Below, piece after piece: positions 25,755 to 33,908 of a stretch of DNA of 64,000 nt (within the stretch, counting starts at the first letter, position 1; each line of letters begins with the position of its first letter). A program made the position numbers and the translations under genes. The DNA is from Duodenibacillus sp964509205 (lineage in GTDB: Bacteria > Pseudomonadota > Gammaproteobacteria > Burkholderiales > Burkholderiaceae_F): the NCBI GenBank assembly GCA_964509205.1, contig CAZDVW010000001.1:1-64000 (forward strand). The letters run 5' to 3'. The notes under the pieces are model-generated. The model searched no databases. It saw only the letters and a list, made by a program, of their open reading frames with translations, and was not told where the DNA came from.

Positions 25755-26456
25755 TTAGAAACAAGCCAACTCTTGTGCGGCACTGTTCTTCAAAAGAGCC
25801 GCATATTCCGCCGCATCCCCTACGTTCCCCCAGAACCCGCGATGAACCTGAGCCGTCACCTTGTGCTTCCAAAGCCAGGGGAACAGTTTGCTGCGCTCTG
25901 CTTTAAGCCCCGTAAAGATGCGGGGCGATGCAATCAAAAGGCAACCATAGGTATAAGGCCCCGCTCCGGGCTTAACAGCGCCGTCTTCGGCAATATCCAT
26001 GTCTCCTGCGGCGTGATAAATCGGATTCGGAACCGCTACGAGATGAGCGTCAATCCGACCGGAAAGAATCGCTTCTCGTTTAGCCGTCAACTGGCTCAAA
26101 TCAAAATCGTGGACAACGTCGCCTGCGAGTACCAAAAACGGCTCTTTGCCGTCAGTCAAAAGCGCAAGCGCCCGTACGATCCCGCCCAGCGTTTCCAAGG
26201 CCTCCTCTGCCGAGTTGCCCTCGCGGCTCAGAACAATGCGAAATCCTTTTTTTTCATACTCTTTTGGAATGCCGACAAAGGCATCTGCCAAATGGGCCGT
26301 ATTAACAACCACATCGCGGATTCCGGCTCGTGCACAGGCAGCCAATTCCCAGTCAAAGAGCCGCTTGTTCCCGACAGGCAAAAGCGGCTTCGGCACCGCA
26401 TCCGTATAGGGTCTTAGGCGTTTTCCCCGACCCGCTGCCAAAATCAGTGCTTTCAC
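25755..26456 (-). CDS. murU: N-acetylmuramate alpha-1-phosphate uridylyltransferase
   Basis: Converts MurNAc-1-phosphate to UDP-MurNAc in the anabolic recycling pathway that bypasses MurA. Nucleotidyltransferase motif AAGRGKRLRPYTDAVPKPLLP is at residues 6-26, and FLVLAGDVVHDFD carries the metal-binding Asp. The GTG at 26456 with GAGG at 8 nt is the start, 10 bp after amgK. Length is 233 residues, close to Pseudomonas MurU. The partner kinase is directly upstream, which makes the assignment firm. Confidence 0.93.
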   Translation of the reverse strand: MKALILAAGRGKRLRPYTDAVPKPLLPVGNKRLFDWELAACARAGIRDVVVNTAHLADAFVGIPKEYEKKGFRIVLSREGNSAEEALETLGGIVRALALLTDGKEPFLVLAGDVVHDFDLSQLTAKREAILSGRIDAHLVAVPNPIYHAAGDMDIAEDGAVKPGAGPYTYGCLLIASPRIFTGLKAERSKLFPWLWKHKVTAQVHRGFWGNVGDAAEYAALLKNSAAQELACF

Positions 26457-26466
26457 GGAACTATCC

Positions 26467-27486
26467 TCAGAACGTAACGGCTTCAACCGTTTTGATCGGT
26501 TCAAACAGGTCAAGAATTCGATTAAGCGGTTTTAATTCGTCGTAGCGGTTGGCCGTACGACGAACATAGTTAACAAAACGCGGCGTATCAGCCAAGTATT
26601 TCGGTTTGCCGTCTCGATAGTTGATCCTTGCAAAAATTCCGAGCACCTTCAGATGTCGCTGCAACCCCATCCATTCAACATCGCGCCAAAATTGACCGAA
26701 ATCCGACGGAACAGGAATGCCGATCTTTCTCGCCTTTTCCCAATAACGTATCGTGATGTCGATGACAAACTCCTCGGGCCAACTCAAAAAAGCGTCCCTT
26801 AACAGCGAAGCAATGTCATAGCTGACGGGCCCCGTCAGCGCATCCTGAAAATCAATAACACCCGGCAAACCTTCTGTCGAAGCCATTAGATTGCGCGGCA
26901 TGTAGTCGCGATGCACAAAAACCGTTGCCTCTTTCAAATTGTTTTCTACGATGCTCGAAAAGACTTTCTCGAGCATTTTGTTTTCCTTCTCTGACAGCGT
27001 GAAACCGCGGTGTTTGGCAATGTACCACTCCGGAAACAGCGACAATTCCCGACGAAGAACCGTTTCGTCATAAGGCGGCAAAACATTCGGCTGCGTCGCT
27101 TTCTGCCAAAGCAAAAGTTCTTCAACAGCCTGCTCCATCAGGTCGGAAGCATTCTGCGCATTGAGGACGTCAAGGTACGTTTTTGTGCCGAGATCGCTCA
27201 TCAGAATAAAACCGGCCTTCTCCTCTTTTTCAAAGATGACAGGCACATGAACGCCTGCTTGCTGCATCAATCCCTGCACCTTAAGGTAAGGCGCGATCGC
27301 CTCATGCGCAGGCGGTGCATCCATAACGATGTAGGTTGTTCCTGACTTTGAGCCGATTCGAAAATAGCGTCGGAAGCTGGCGTCTGCACTTGCCACGGAA
27401 AGCGTGCTCTCCTGCAGTGCGTACTTCTCAGCAAAAAGTGAAAGCCACTTCTTGATCTCTTCGAGCCGAAGATCTTGTTCGGTCAT
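26467..27486 (-). CDS. amgK: N-acetylmuramate/N-acetylglucosamine kinase AmgK
   Basis: Phosphorylates MurNAc (and GlcNAc) at the anomeric position for MurU. It is an aminoglycoside phosphotransferase fold with N-terminal ASADASFRRYFRI, catalytic loop VFVHRDYMPRNLM and the DFG-like GVIDFQDALTGPVSYDIASL. Length is 339 residues. ATG 27486 has GGAGAG upstream. It is divergent from lptD, 98 bp apart, the usual place of amgK-murU in Pseudomonas and betaproteobacteria. The pathway contributes to intrinsic fosfomycin tolerance in those species. Confidence 0.93.
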   Translation of the reverse strand: MTEQDLRLEEIKKWLSLFAEKYALQESTLSVASADASFRRYFRIGSKSGTTYIVMDAPPAHEAIAPYLKVQGLMQQAGVHVPVIFEKEEKAGFILMSDLGTKTYLDVLNAQNASDLMEQAVEELLLWQKATQPNVLPPYDETVLRRELSLFPEWYIAKHRGFTLSEKENKMLEKVFSSIVENNLKEATVFVHRDYMPRNLMASTEGLPGVIDFQDALTGPVSYDIASLLRDAFLSWPEEFVIDITIRYWEKARKIGIPVPSDFGQFWRDVEWMGLQRHLKVLGIFARINYRDGKPKYLADTPRFVNYVRRTANRYDELKPLNRILDLFEPIKTVEAVTF

Positions 27487-27535
27487 TTTTCTCTCCTTTT
27501 CGCATCGGCATCACTTCGAAAACAATGCGCTTGCC

Positions 27536-27541
27536 TATAAT
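27536..27541 (+). promoter_or_regulatory. Possible -10 element of the lptD promoter
   Basis: A consensus TATAAT lies 43 bp before the lptD start in the amgK-lptD gap. The -35 region at about 27513-27518 does not match the consensus, so this is only a candidate. Confidence 0.35.
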
Positions 27542-27584
27542 CCGACTATTCGGTTAGACGCAGTTGCGCAACTATAACGTGTTT

Positions 27585-29915
27585 ATGTTTCGGAAGTCCC
27601 CCCACAACCGCCTCCTGACGATTGCGGCCGCTGTTGCTGCGGCTTGCTCGTTCTCGGCCAAAGCCGAGCAGAACGATTCAGACATCCCGCCGACGCTTAA
27701 GCCGCCGGTTGCTGTCGCTCAGCAAAAAGACATTCCCTGGGCAAGTGAAATACGCCTTGAAGCGCCAAAAAATAATGAGAACGAAGAAACCGTTTTGGCG
27801 TTTGCTGACGAAATAAGCGGATCTCCGGAAACACAAATCGAACTAAAGGGCGACGCGGAAATCCGACGCCGGGGTTCTGTCGTTAAAGCAGACAGAATCG
27901 TCTACACCCAGTACGAAGATTTAGCGCGCGGAACAGGCAACGCTTCGGTCTCCCGCTCCGGCCTGACATTCCGTTCTCCTGAAATCGTTTACCGACTTGA
28001 CTCCCAGTCTGGCGAAGCCAACGATGTTGAGTTTGAATACGCTCCGAACCGCCTTCGCGGCGAAGCCTCATGCGTACGCTTCCAATCCGGAGAAATAACC
28101 GAACTGGAAAACTCCGTCATTACAACTTGCCGCAAAGGGGATCAAAGCTGGTGGATTGAACTCGACAAACTCACGATTGATGAATATGACCAATCCGGAA
28201 CAGGGCGAAATGCCGTTTTGAAGTTAGGCGGCGTTCCCGTATTCGGCGTTCCGTGGTTTGCCTTCCCGGCTTCTGGAAAACGACAAAGCGGCGTGCTGAC
28301 GCCGAGTCTTTCCATCAGCAAAAGCCGCGGCCTCGACATCACGGTTCCTTACTATTGGAACATTGCACCGAACTACGACTACACCATCACGCCGCGCATC
28401 ATGAGCGGCTCCGGCCTCATGATCGGAAACGAGATGCGTCTTCTGACGAAAGATTTCTCTGCTGAAGTTTCCGGCGATTATCTGCATCACGATCGATCGA
28501 AGTCCGCACCGCAAGACAGACGTTGGGGCGTTACCGGAAAACTTTCCGGGAGCACGGCAGGCATCGGTTACGGCATCAATTACAACCGCGTTTCCGATGA
28601 TGATTTCACTGCCGATTTCGGCGACAACCTTCGAGACAGTTCAGACTCCGTACTCACGCAAGACTTCTGGATGAACTTTTCCAGAAAATACTTCAACGGA
28701 CAAATCAGCGTACGAAAGAACCAAACGCTTAACGTGCGCGGAACAACCTACGCAAAACCCTATGAAAAAGTTCCGCAGATCAGTCTGAACGGTTACGTGG
28801 CTGATTTGGCAGGATTTGAACTGTCTTCATTTGTGGATGCAACGCGTTTTAAACATCCGAATCAGCTCGAAGGCGACCGTTTTATTTTTGATCAGACAGT
28901 TTCCTATCCCTTGCGCGGCGCCGGTTGGTTCCTGACGCCGAAAGCGGAATTCATCGGCACTTGGTACAACTTAGACAAAGCACTTGCCATCGGAGGGGAA
29001 AAACATCCTTCGCGGGTTCTTCCGGTTTTCTCGCTCGACTCGGGTCTTACCTTTGAGCGAAACCTGTCCGTCAACGACCGCTCAACGACGCAAACGCTCG
29101 AGCCGCGGCTCTTTTACGCCTATATCCCCTACAAAGATCAAAGCGCCATCCCCATCTTTGATACGAGCCTCTCGGATATGAACTTTGCGCAGCTTTTCAC
29201 AGAAAACACCTGGTCAGGCTACGACAGAATCAACGAGGCTAATCATGTTACAACAGCTCTGACAACGCGGTTTCTGGATGATGAGACGGGAAGCGAGTGG
29301 TTTCGCGCCGCCGTCGGACAGCGCTTTTATTTAAACAGCCACGAAATCGCCTACTCCGGACATCGCGCAGCCCTCGAAAACCGCAAAGCCGATCTTCTGG
29401 CCAGTCTCGGAGCAAAACTGTTTCAAAGTCTGACGATTACGGGATTTGGTCAATACAGTTACGAACGTCATGCACTGAATCGAGCCAGTGCCGGTCTTCG
29501 TTGGCAACCCAAGCCCATGAGCGTCGTTGGTCTTTATTACCGCTACAACCATGTGCTGGATCCCAACTCAGACTTGAATTTCAAGCAAATCGATCTTTCT
29601 GCTCAGTGGCCGATCACTGGCAACCTGTATGTCCTCTCGCGGCTCAATTACTCTTTGCTGAAAAAGCGTTGGGTTGAAGCACTCGCCGGCCTCGAATACA
29701 ACGCTGACTGCTGGACATTGCGGCTTGTCGGACAACGTTACATCACAAGCTCCGATAAAAATGAGATGCGTTTTTTCATCCAGCTTGAACTAAAGGGATT
29801 AGGCGGCGTCGGTTCAAGCCCGCTGACCGTTTTGCAAGAAGGGATTCCGGGCTACCAACACGAAAGAACCACATTGGTTCCTGGTCGAATCGGTTCCTTC
29901 GATTACTACCACTGA
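27585..29915 (+). CDS. lptD: LPS-assembly protein LptD
   Basis: Outer-membrane beta-barrel that inserts lipopolysaccharide in complex with LptE. The signal peptide (residues 1-28) ends FSAKAEQ. The N-terminal LptA/OstA-like jellyroll spans about 60-200 (GDAEIRRRGSVVKADRIVY). The barrel begins near GKRQSGVLTP, and VPYYWNIAPNYDYTITP is the LptD signature. Mature cysteines lie in EASCVR, TTCRKG and ADCWTL, so the CC pair of E. coli is a single Cys here. Length is 776 residues. ATG 27585 is preferred to an upstream TTG at 27564. surA is not next to it. Confidence 0.96.
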   Translation: MFRKSPHNRLLTIAAAVAAACSFSAKAEQNDSDIPPTLKPPVAVAQQKDIPWASEIRLEAPKNNENEETVLAFADEISGSPETQIELKGDAEIRRRGSVVKADRIVYTQYEDLARGTGNASVSRSGLTFRSPEIVYRLDSQSGEANDVEFEYAPNRLRGEASCVRFQSGEITELENSVITTCRKGDQSWWIELDKLTIDEYDQSGTGRNAVLKLGGVPVFGVPWFAFPASGKRQSGVLTPSLSISKSRGLDITVPYYWNIAPNYDYTITPRIMSGSGLMIGNEMRLLTKDFSAEVSGDYLHHDRSKSAPQDRRWGVTGKLSGSTAGIGYGINYNRVSDDDFTADFGDNLRDSSDSVLTQDFWMNFSRKYFNGQISVRKNQTLNVRGTTYAKPYEKVPQISLNGYVADLAGFELSSFVDATRFKHPNQLEGDRFIFDQTVSYPLRGAGWFLTPKAEFIGTWYNLDKALAIGGEKHPSRVLPVFSLDSGLTFERNLSVNDRSTTQTLEPRLFYAYIPYKDQSAIPIFDTSLSDMNFAQLFTENTWSGYDRINEANHVTTALTTRFLDDETGSEWFRAAVGQRFYLNSHEIAYSGHRAALENRKADLLASLGAKLFQSLTITGFGQYSYERHALNRASAGLRWQPKPMSVVGLYYRYNHVLDPNSDLNFKQIDLSAQWPITGNLYVLSRLNYSLLKKRWVEALAGLEYNADCWTLRLVGQRYITSSDKNEMRFFIQLELKGLGGVGSSPLTVLQEGIPGYQHERTTLVPGRIGSFDYYH

Positions 29916-29950
29916 AAGAATACGTTCTGAGACTTTATCAAACAGAATCG

Positions 29951-29986
29951 CAGGCGATGCTTCGCAAGGGCATCGCCTGATTTTTC
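29951..29986 (+). terminator. Intrinsic terminator after lptD
   Basis: 10-bp perfect stem CAGGCGATGC / GCATCGCCTG with a 9-nt loop, then ATTTTT. It lies 36 bp after the lptD stop. Confidence 0.88.
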
Positions 29987-30101
29987 TGAGAACTCACTCG
30001 TCTATAAAAACAAGTCTGCGTTCTTTTTCTACACCGAAGAAGATATCGCCATCCTCTTCGATGCTCTGAACCATCTCGAAAACAAGCGAATGAATTTCTG
30101 T

Positions 30102-30130
30102 TTGACATTGTTATTGCACTAGCATACAAT
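30102..30130 (+). promoter_or_regulatory. Near-consensus sigma-70 promoter of the tetR-ybh operon
   Basis: TTGACA (30102-30107) and TACAAT (30125-30130) with a 17-bp spacer. The predicted transcript start is near 30137. Operator-like dyads cover the spacer/-10 and the start region. Confidence 0.8.
30113..30130 (+). promoter_or_regulatory. Operator-like site O1
   Basis: ATTGCACTAGCATACAAT, a degenerate copy of O2 (15 of 18 bases the same). It overlaps the promoter spacer and the -10 hexamer, where a bound repressor would block RNA polymerase. Confidence 0.6.
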
Positions 30131-30135
30131 AACAT

Positions 30136-30153
30136 ATTGTACTAGAGTACAAT
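30136..30153 (+). promoter_or_regulatory. Operator-like site O2
   Basis: ATTGTACTAGAGTACAAT is a perfect dyad: 8-bp half-sites around a central AG. It lies 23 bp (centre to centre) from O1 and covers the predicted transcription start. Together O1 and O2 fit autoregulation by the TetR protein encoded just downstream. Confidence 0.7.
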
Positions 30154-30171
30154 AATAGAACTATTCGAGTG

Positions 30172-30774
30172 ATGATTGAAAATAACAGACAACGAGCCCA
30201 ACGCAGTTCCCCGGACGAACGCAGGGAGCTCATTCTCCAGGAAGCCTGCCAGCAGTGTCTGGAAGAAAAACGCAAATCGCTTTCTCTTATTGATATCGCT
30301 CGTCGTCTGGGAATTTCTCGCAGTTTGGTGTATCACTATTTCCCCAACCAAGAATCCCTGATGGCGGCCATTGCCGAAAAACGCATCTTGGGCTTTTTGA
30401 CAGCACCGCCCTTGCCGACGTCGGGAACTGCCGAAGAGCGTCTGACAGCGCTTTTTATGGGATTGTCAGACTATATGGCTCAGGCTCCGGAGTATCTGGC
30501 GGGAATGATACGAACCACGCAAGGGCGAGCCGTTCTTGACTCGGCTGTTGAAGAAAAAATACCGCAATTTATTCAACTCGAAAAACAATGCCTCGGCGGC
30601 GACTTCTCTGCTGAAGACGATGAGATTCTTTATGCGCTCGCAGCCTTTATTCGCCTGCTTTTAGCGCGCAACAGCAATCGATCGCATTCCGAGCGCGAGC
30701 AATTTGTCAAGAGAGCCGTCAAAGCAACCATCGCCGCCATGAAAGCCGTGCAAGAACAGGAGAAATCCGCATGA
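30172..30774 (+). CDS. TetR/CecR-like transcriptional regulator
   Basis: TetR-family repressor of the exporter operon it heads. The N-terminal helix-turn-helix spans about residues 20-66 (SLIDIARRLGISRSLVYHYF, then PNQESLMAAIAEKR). The rest is the ligand-binding and dimerisation domain. Gene order regulator-ybhG-ybhF-ybhS-ybhR matches the E. coli cecR-ybhGFSR locus, so a CecR-like role is likely; the effector is unknown. ATG 30172 or the GTG just before it may be used; neither has a strong ribosome binding site. Its C-terminal 133 residues are duplicated in the next gene. Confidence 0.9.
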   Translation: MIENNRQRAQRSSPDERRELILQEACQQCLEEKRKSLSLIDIARRLGISRSLVYHYFPNQESLMAAIAEKRILGFLTAPPLPTSGTAEERLTALFMGLSDYMAQAPEYLAGMIRTTQGRAVLDSAVEEKIPQFIQLEKQCLGGDFSAEDDEILYALAAFIRLLLARNSNRSHSEREQFVKRAVKATIAAMKAVQEQEKSA

Positions 30775-30815
30775 GAAGGATTCAAGCTGTCGTGATTGCA
30801 GCGAGCATTCTAACT
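30373..30815 (+). repeat. Tandem duplication, unit A (443 bp)
   Basis: Runs from codon 68 of tetR through its stop, the AGGAGAAATCCG ribosome binding site and the first 15 codons of the next frame. It is directly followed, without gap, by unit B of the same length. The encoded tetR part is about 80% identical to that in unit B, so the event is not recent. Confidence 0.85.
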
Positions 30816-31217
30816 GCCGAAAAACGCATCTTGGATTTTTTGGCGGCACCGCCGTTGCCGACGTTGGGAACTGCTGAAGAGCGTCTGACAGCACTGTTGA
30901 TGGGGTTGTCAGACTATATAGCCCAAGCACCGGAACATCTGACAGAAATGATCCGAACCACTCAAGGACGATCTGCTCTTGATTCGACCGTTGAAGAAAA
31001 AATACCGCAATTTATTCAGCTCCAAAAGAATTGTATCGGTGGACACTTCTCTGCCGAAGACGATGAGGTCCTTTATTCGCTTGCAGTCTTTATTCGTTTG
31101 CTTTTAGCGCGCAACAGCAATTGCTCACGTTCCGATCGCGAACAGTTCGTCAAGAGAGCCGTCAAAGCAACCTTAGCCGCAATAAAGAGCGTGCAAAAAC
31201 AGGAGAAATCCGTATGA
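30771..31217 (+). CDS. TetR-type protein lacking the DNA-binding domain (duplication product)
   Basis: 148 residues. Residues 1-15 (MRRIQAVVIAASILT) match the first residues of the membrane fusion protein encoded next (MKKIRTIVLAAGIL). Residues 16-148 match, without gaps, the last 133 residues of the upstream TetR protein at roughly 80% identity. The helix-turn-helix is absent. The frame is intact, has its own AGGAG site at 8 nt, and overlaps both neighbours by ATGA, so it should be translated. It could form heterodimers with the full regulator and titrate it, bind the effector, or be a harmless leftover. The hydrophobic N-terminal stretch comes from a membrane anchor and might place it at the membrane. 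Confidence 0.8.
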   Translation: MRRIQAVVIAASILTAEKRILDFLAAPPLPTLGTAEERLTALLMGLSDYIAQAPEHLTEMIRTTQGRSALDSTVEEKIPQFIQLQKNCIGGHFSAEDDEVLYSLAVFIRLLLARNSNCSRSDREQFVKRAVKATLAAIKSVQKQEKSV

Positions 31218-31258
31218 AAAAAATTCGAACCATCGTACTTGCGGCGGGCATTCTCGTC
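30816..31258 (+). repeat. Tandem duplication, unit B (443 bp)
   Basis: Second copy of unit A, ending at codon 15 of the ybhG-like gene. The offset between equivalent codons is exactly 443 nt, including the stop, the ribosome binding site and the overlapping start codon. Confidence 0.85.
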
Positions 31259-32185
31259 GTTGCCATTGCAAGTTACACCTATCTGCAAAAGCAAGAACCC
31301 TTCAGCAAAATCTACGGAAGCGTCGACACACGCACAGTACGGCTCGCCTTTGAAGAAGCCGGTCGACTGGCCAAACTGACTGTTGAAGAAGGCATGCATG
31401 TGAAGACCGGCGACGTTATCGGAGAGTTAGACAGCACCCGTTATCGAATCGCCTTGGAAAACGCTCAAGCCGCCCACCGTGTTGCGCAGAAAAATCTGGA
31501 TCTCGCTTTAGCCGGAAGTCGCAAAGAAGACATTGCCGCGGCGCAAGCGCGCGTCAAAGCACTCACGGCAACTGAGGCACTCTCCAAACGCACCTGCAAA
31601 AGAGAACAACAACTCGGTGCCGCCACCAGTATTCAACGCCGCGATCAACTCTGTTCTCAGGCAACAATTGATGCGGCACAAAAACTCTCTGCACAAAAAG
31701 AATTGGATCGACTGCTTGCCGGAACACGCCCCGAAGAGATTGAAGTTCTGCGCGCACAGGTCGCACAAAGCAGCGCCCAAATAAAAGAAGCGCAGCGAGC
31801 CCTAGATCAGTGTCTTCTGCGAGCACCGACGGAGGCCATTGTTCGGGCACGGTTAAAGGAGCCCGGCGACATGGTCAGTGCCTCCTTGCCGGTTTTGGAA
31901 GTCGCTCTGATGGATCCCCTGTGGGTACGCGCTTGGGTCGATGAAGTCAATCTGGACAAAATCAAGCCTGGAATGTCGGTCACTGTCGAAAGCGATAGTT
32001 ATCCAGGACGTCGATTCAAAGGTACTGTCGGCTTTGTGTCAACCGTAGCTGAATTTACACCAAAGTCCGTGCAGACCGAAGCTGTGAGAACCTCACTGGT
32101 CTACGAGGTGCGGATAACGGTGACGGAAGCATCGGACTTCTTGCGCCTTGGTATGCCTGTTACCGTTCATCTGAAGGCAGAGTAA
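31214..32185 (+). CDS. ybhG: HlyD-family membrane fusion protein, YbhG-like
   Basis: Periplasmic adaptor anchored by one N-terminal helix (residues 4-20), linking the ABC exporter to an outer-membrane channel. The lipoyl half-motifs flank a coiled-coil hairpin: AGRLAKLTVEEGMHVKTGD before it and LRAPTEAIVRARLKEPGDMV after it. The repeats GSRKEDIAAAQARV and GTRPEEIEVLRAQV sit in the hairpin, as in YbhG. ATG 31214 has AGGAG at 8 nt and overlaps the stop of the headless TetR gene. Length is 323 residues. No outer-membrane factor gene is in the operon. Confidence 0.9.
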   Translation: MKKIRTIVLAAGILVVAIASYTYLQKQEPFSKIYGSVDTRTVRLAFEEAGRLAKLTVEEGMHVKTGDVIGELDSTRYRIALENAQAAHRVAQKNLDLALAGSRKEDIAAAQARVKALTATEALSKRTCKREQQLGAATSIQRRDQLCSQATIDAAQKLSAQKELDRLLAGTRPEEIEVLRAQVAQSSAQIKEAQRALDQCLLRAPTEAIVRARLKEPGDMVSASLPVLEVALMDPLWVRAWVDEVNLDKIKPGMSVTVESDSYPGRRFKGTVGFVSTVAEFTPKSVQTEAVRTSLVYEVRITVTEASDFLRLGMPVTVHLKAE

Positions 32186-32189
32186 AGCG

Positions 32190-33908
32190 ATGACGACGGC
32201 GTTGCGGTTTGATCAAGTTTCCCGTTTTGAAAAAGGGCTGAGTTCTCCGCTCCTTGAGAACATCTCCTTTGAATTGCAAGAAGGAACTCTCGCCGCCCTT
32301 GTCGGCGCAGACGGAGCGGGGAAAACCACACTGATGCGGGCAGCCGCAGGAATACTTGCACCCCAGAAAGGTCGTATCACAGTCTTTGACGAACAACTCT
32401 ACGCAACGCACTCAAACGCCCAGCAACTCGTTGGGTATATGCCGCAGAAATTCGGACTCTACGAGGACTTATCGGTGATGGAGAATTTTCTTCTCTACGC
32501 CGATCTCTTCGGTCTGGGAAAAAGAGAGCGAGAAGAACGGTTTTCAGAACTCTTCGCCATGACAAACCTAGGAGCGTTTTCTCAACGCCCGGCCGGCAAA
32601 CTCTCCGGCGGTATGAAACAAAAACTGGGACTTGCCTGCGCACTTTTGAATCGACCCAAACTCTTGCTTTTGGATGAACCCAGCGTCGGCGTTGATCCGC
32701 TGTCGCGCCGAGAACTTTGGACAATTCTCAAGAAAAACGTCGGCCCCGGAAAAATGTCAGCGCTTGTTGCAACCACTTATATGGATGAAGCAACATTGTG
32801 CGACAAGGTTCTTCTTTTGGAAAAAGGCATCCTGCATCGGGCAGACCAGCCTGAGGCGATCGCCCAAGCTGCCGACGGACGGACATGCCTTGTGACAAAA
32901 CCCGGCATGAAGCTACGCGACTTACAGGCACAAATGGCTGACACGGACGATTTAGTCTTGGACGCCGTACCGGCTGCTGGCGGCGTACACGTTCTTCTCA
33001 CTCAAGGAACAAGCCCGGCAACTTTATCCGATTGTTATCCGGACTATCGCATTATCCCAACACAACCGGGACTTGAGGACGGCTATCTTGTTTGTCGCGC
33101 AGCCTTGCTCGGACGTACAAAGATGGACACGGGACTCACGGAGGAACGGGCGACCGGCGAGATTATGGACCCCGTTATCCATGCGAAAAAGATCGTTCGG
33201 CGCTTCGGTAACTTTACAGCCGTGAATCAAACGTCATTTGATGTTCATCCCGGAGAGATATTTGGTCTTTTGGGACCGAACGGCGCCGGAAAAACAACGA
33301 CATTTCGTATGCTTTGCGGTCTCATCGAAGTCTCCGAGGGAGAACTGATTGTCGCCGGCACGGACGTCAGACGATCGCGCGCAGAAAGCAGACGGCGTCT
33401 CGGCTATATGTCGCAAAAATTTTCGCTCTACGGCACATTAAGCGTTCGGGAAAACCTCGAATTTTTTGCCGGTGCTTACGGTCTAAGAAAGGAGGAAGCG
33501 GCCGCACGTGTTACATCGCTCATGGCCGCATTTCACCTCACGACATACCAAGAAGAAAGCGCCGATTCGCTCTCTGGCGGCATCAAACAACGCCTGGCCA
33601 TGGCCGCTGCCCTTTTGCATCGGCCGGCGATTCTTTTCCTTGACGAGCCGACAAGCGGAGCGGACGTCCCGACACGGCGTCAATTTTGGCGATGGATGAC
33701 GGAACTTGCCGCCAACGGCACCACTATTATCGTCACAACGCATTTTATGGAAGAAGCTCAGTACTGTGATCGACTCATTATTCAAGATGCGGGAAAGACA
33801 CTGATTACGGGAACCCCAGAAGCTGTTCGAGCCGGAGCCCCGACAATGGATGATGCCTTCGTGCGCATTGTGCAGTCATCTCGTCAGCAAAAGGAGAACG
33901 CACAGTGA
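32190..33908 (+). CDS. ybhF: ABC exporter ATP-binding protein with two nucleotide-binding domains, YbhF-like
   Basis: Powers the YbhSR-type exporter. NBD1: Walker A GADGAGKTT (residues 39-47), signature LSGGMKQKLGLA, Walker B LLLLDEPSVGVDP. NBD2: Walker A GPNGAGKTT, signature LSGGIKQRLAMA, Walker B ILFLDEPTSGAD. NBD2 keeps the switch His (TTHFMEEA), whereas NBD1 has Thr at that place (TTYMDEA), so the two sites are not equal. Length is 572 residues. It starts 4 bp after ybhG and ends overlapping ybhS (GTGA). Confidence 0.93.
   Translation: MTTALRFDQVSRFEKGLSSPLLENISFELQEGTLAALVGADGAGKTTLMRAAAGILAPQKGRITVFDEQLYATHSNAQQLVGYMPQKFGLYEDLSVMENFLLYADLFGLGKREREERFSELFAMTNLGAFSQRPAGKLSGGMKQKLGLACALLNRPKLLLLDEPSVGVDPLSRRELWTILKKNVGPGKMSALVATTYMDEATLCDKVLLLEKGILHRADQPEAIAQAADGRTCLVTKPGMKLRDLQAQMADTDDLVLDAVPAAGGVHVLLTQGTSPATLSDCYPDYRIIPTQPGLEDGYLVCRAALLGRTKMDTGLTEERATGEIMDPVIHAKKIVRRFGNFTAVNQTSFDVHPGEIFGLLGPNGAGKTTTFRMLCGLIEVSEGELIVAGTDVRRSRAESRRRLGYMSQKFSLYGTLSVRENLEFFAGAYGLRKEEAAARVTSLMAAFHLTTYQEESADSLSGGIKQRLAMAAALLHRPAILFLDEPTSGADVPTRRQFWRWMTELAANGTTIIVTTHFMEEAQYCDRLIIQDAGKTLITGTPEAVRAGAPTMDDAFVRIVQSSRQQKENAQ

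Noticed and set aside
27564..27584. Earlier TTG start for lptD
   Set aside because: No ribosome binding site, and ATG 27585 begins a normal signal peptide.
30771..31217. Headless TetR gene as a sequencing or assembly artefact of a simple repeat
   Set aside because: The two units differ at about 20% of residues with mostly conservative changes, so a collapsed or doubled read cannot explain it.
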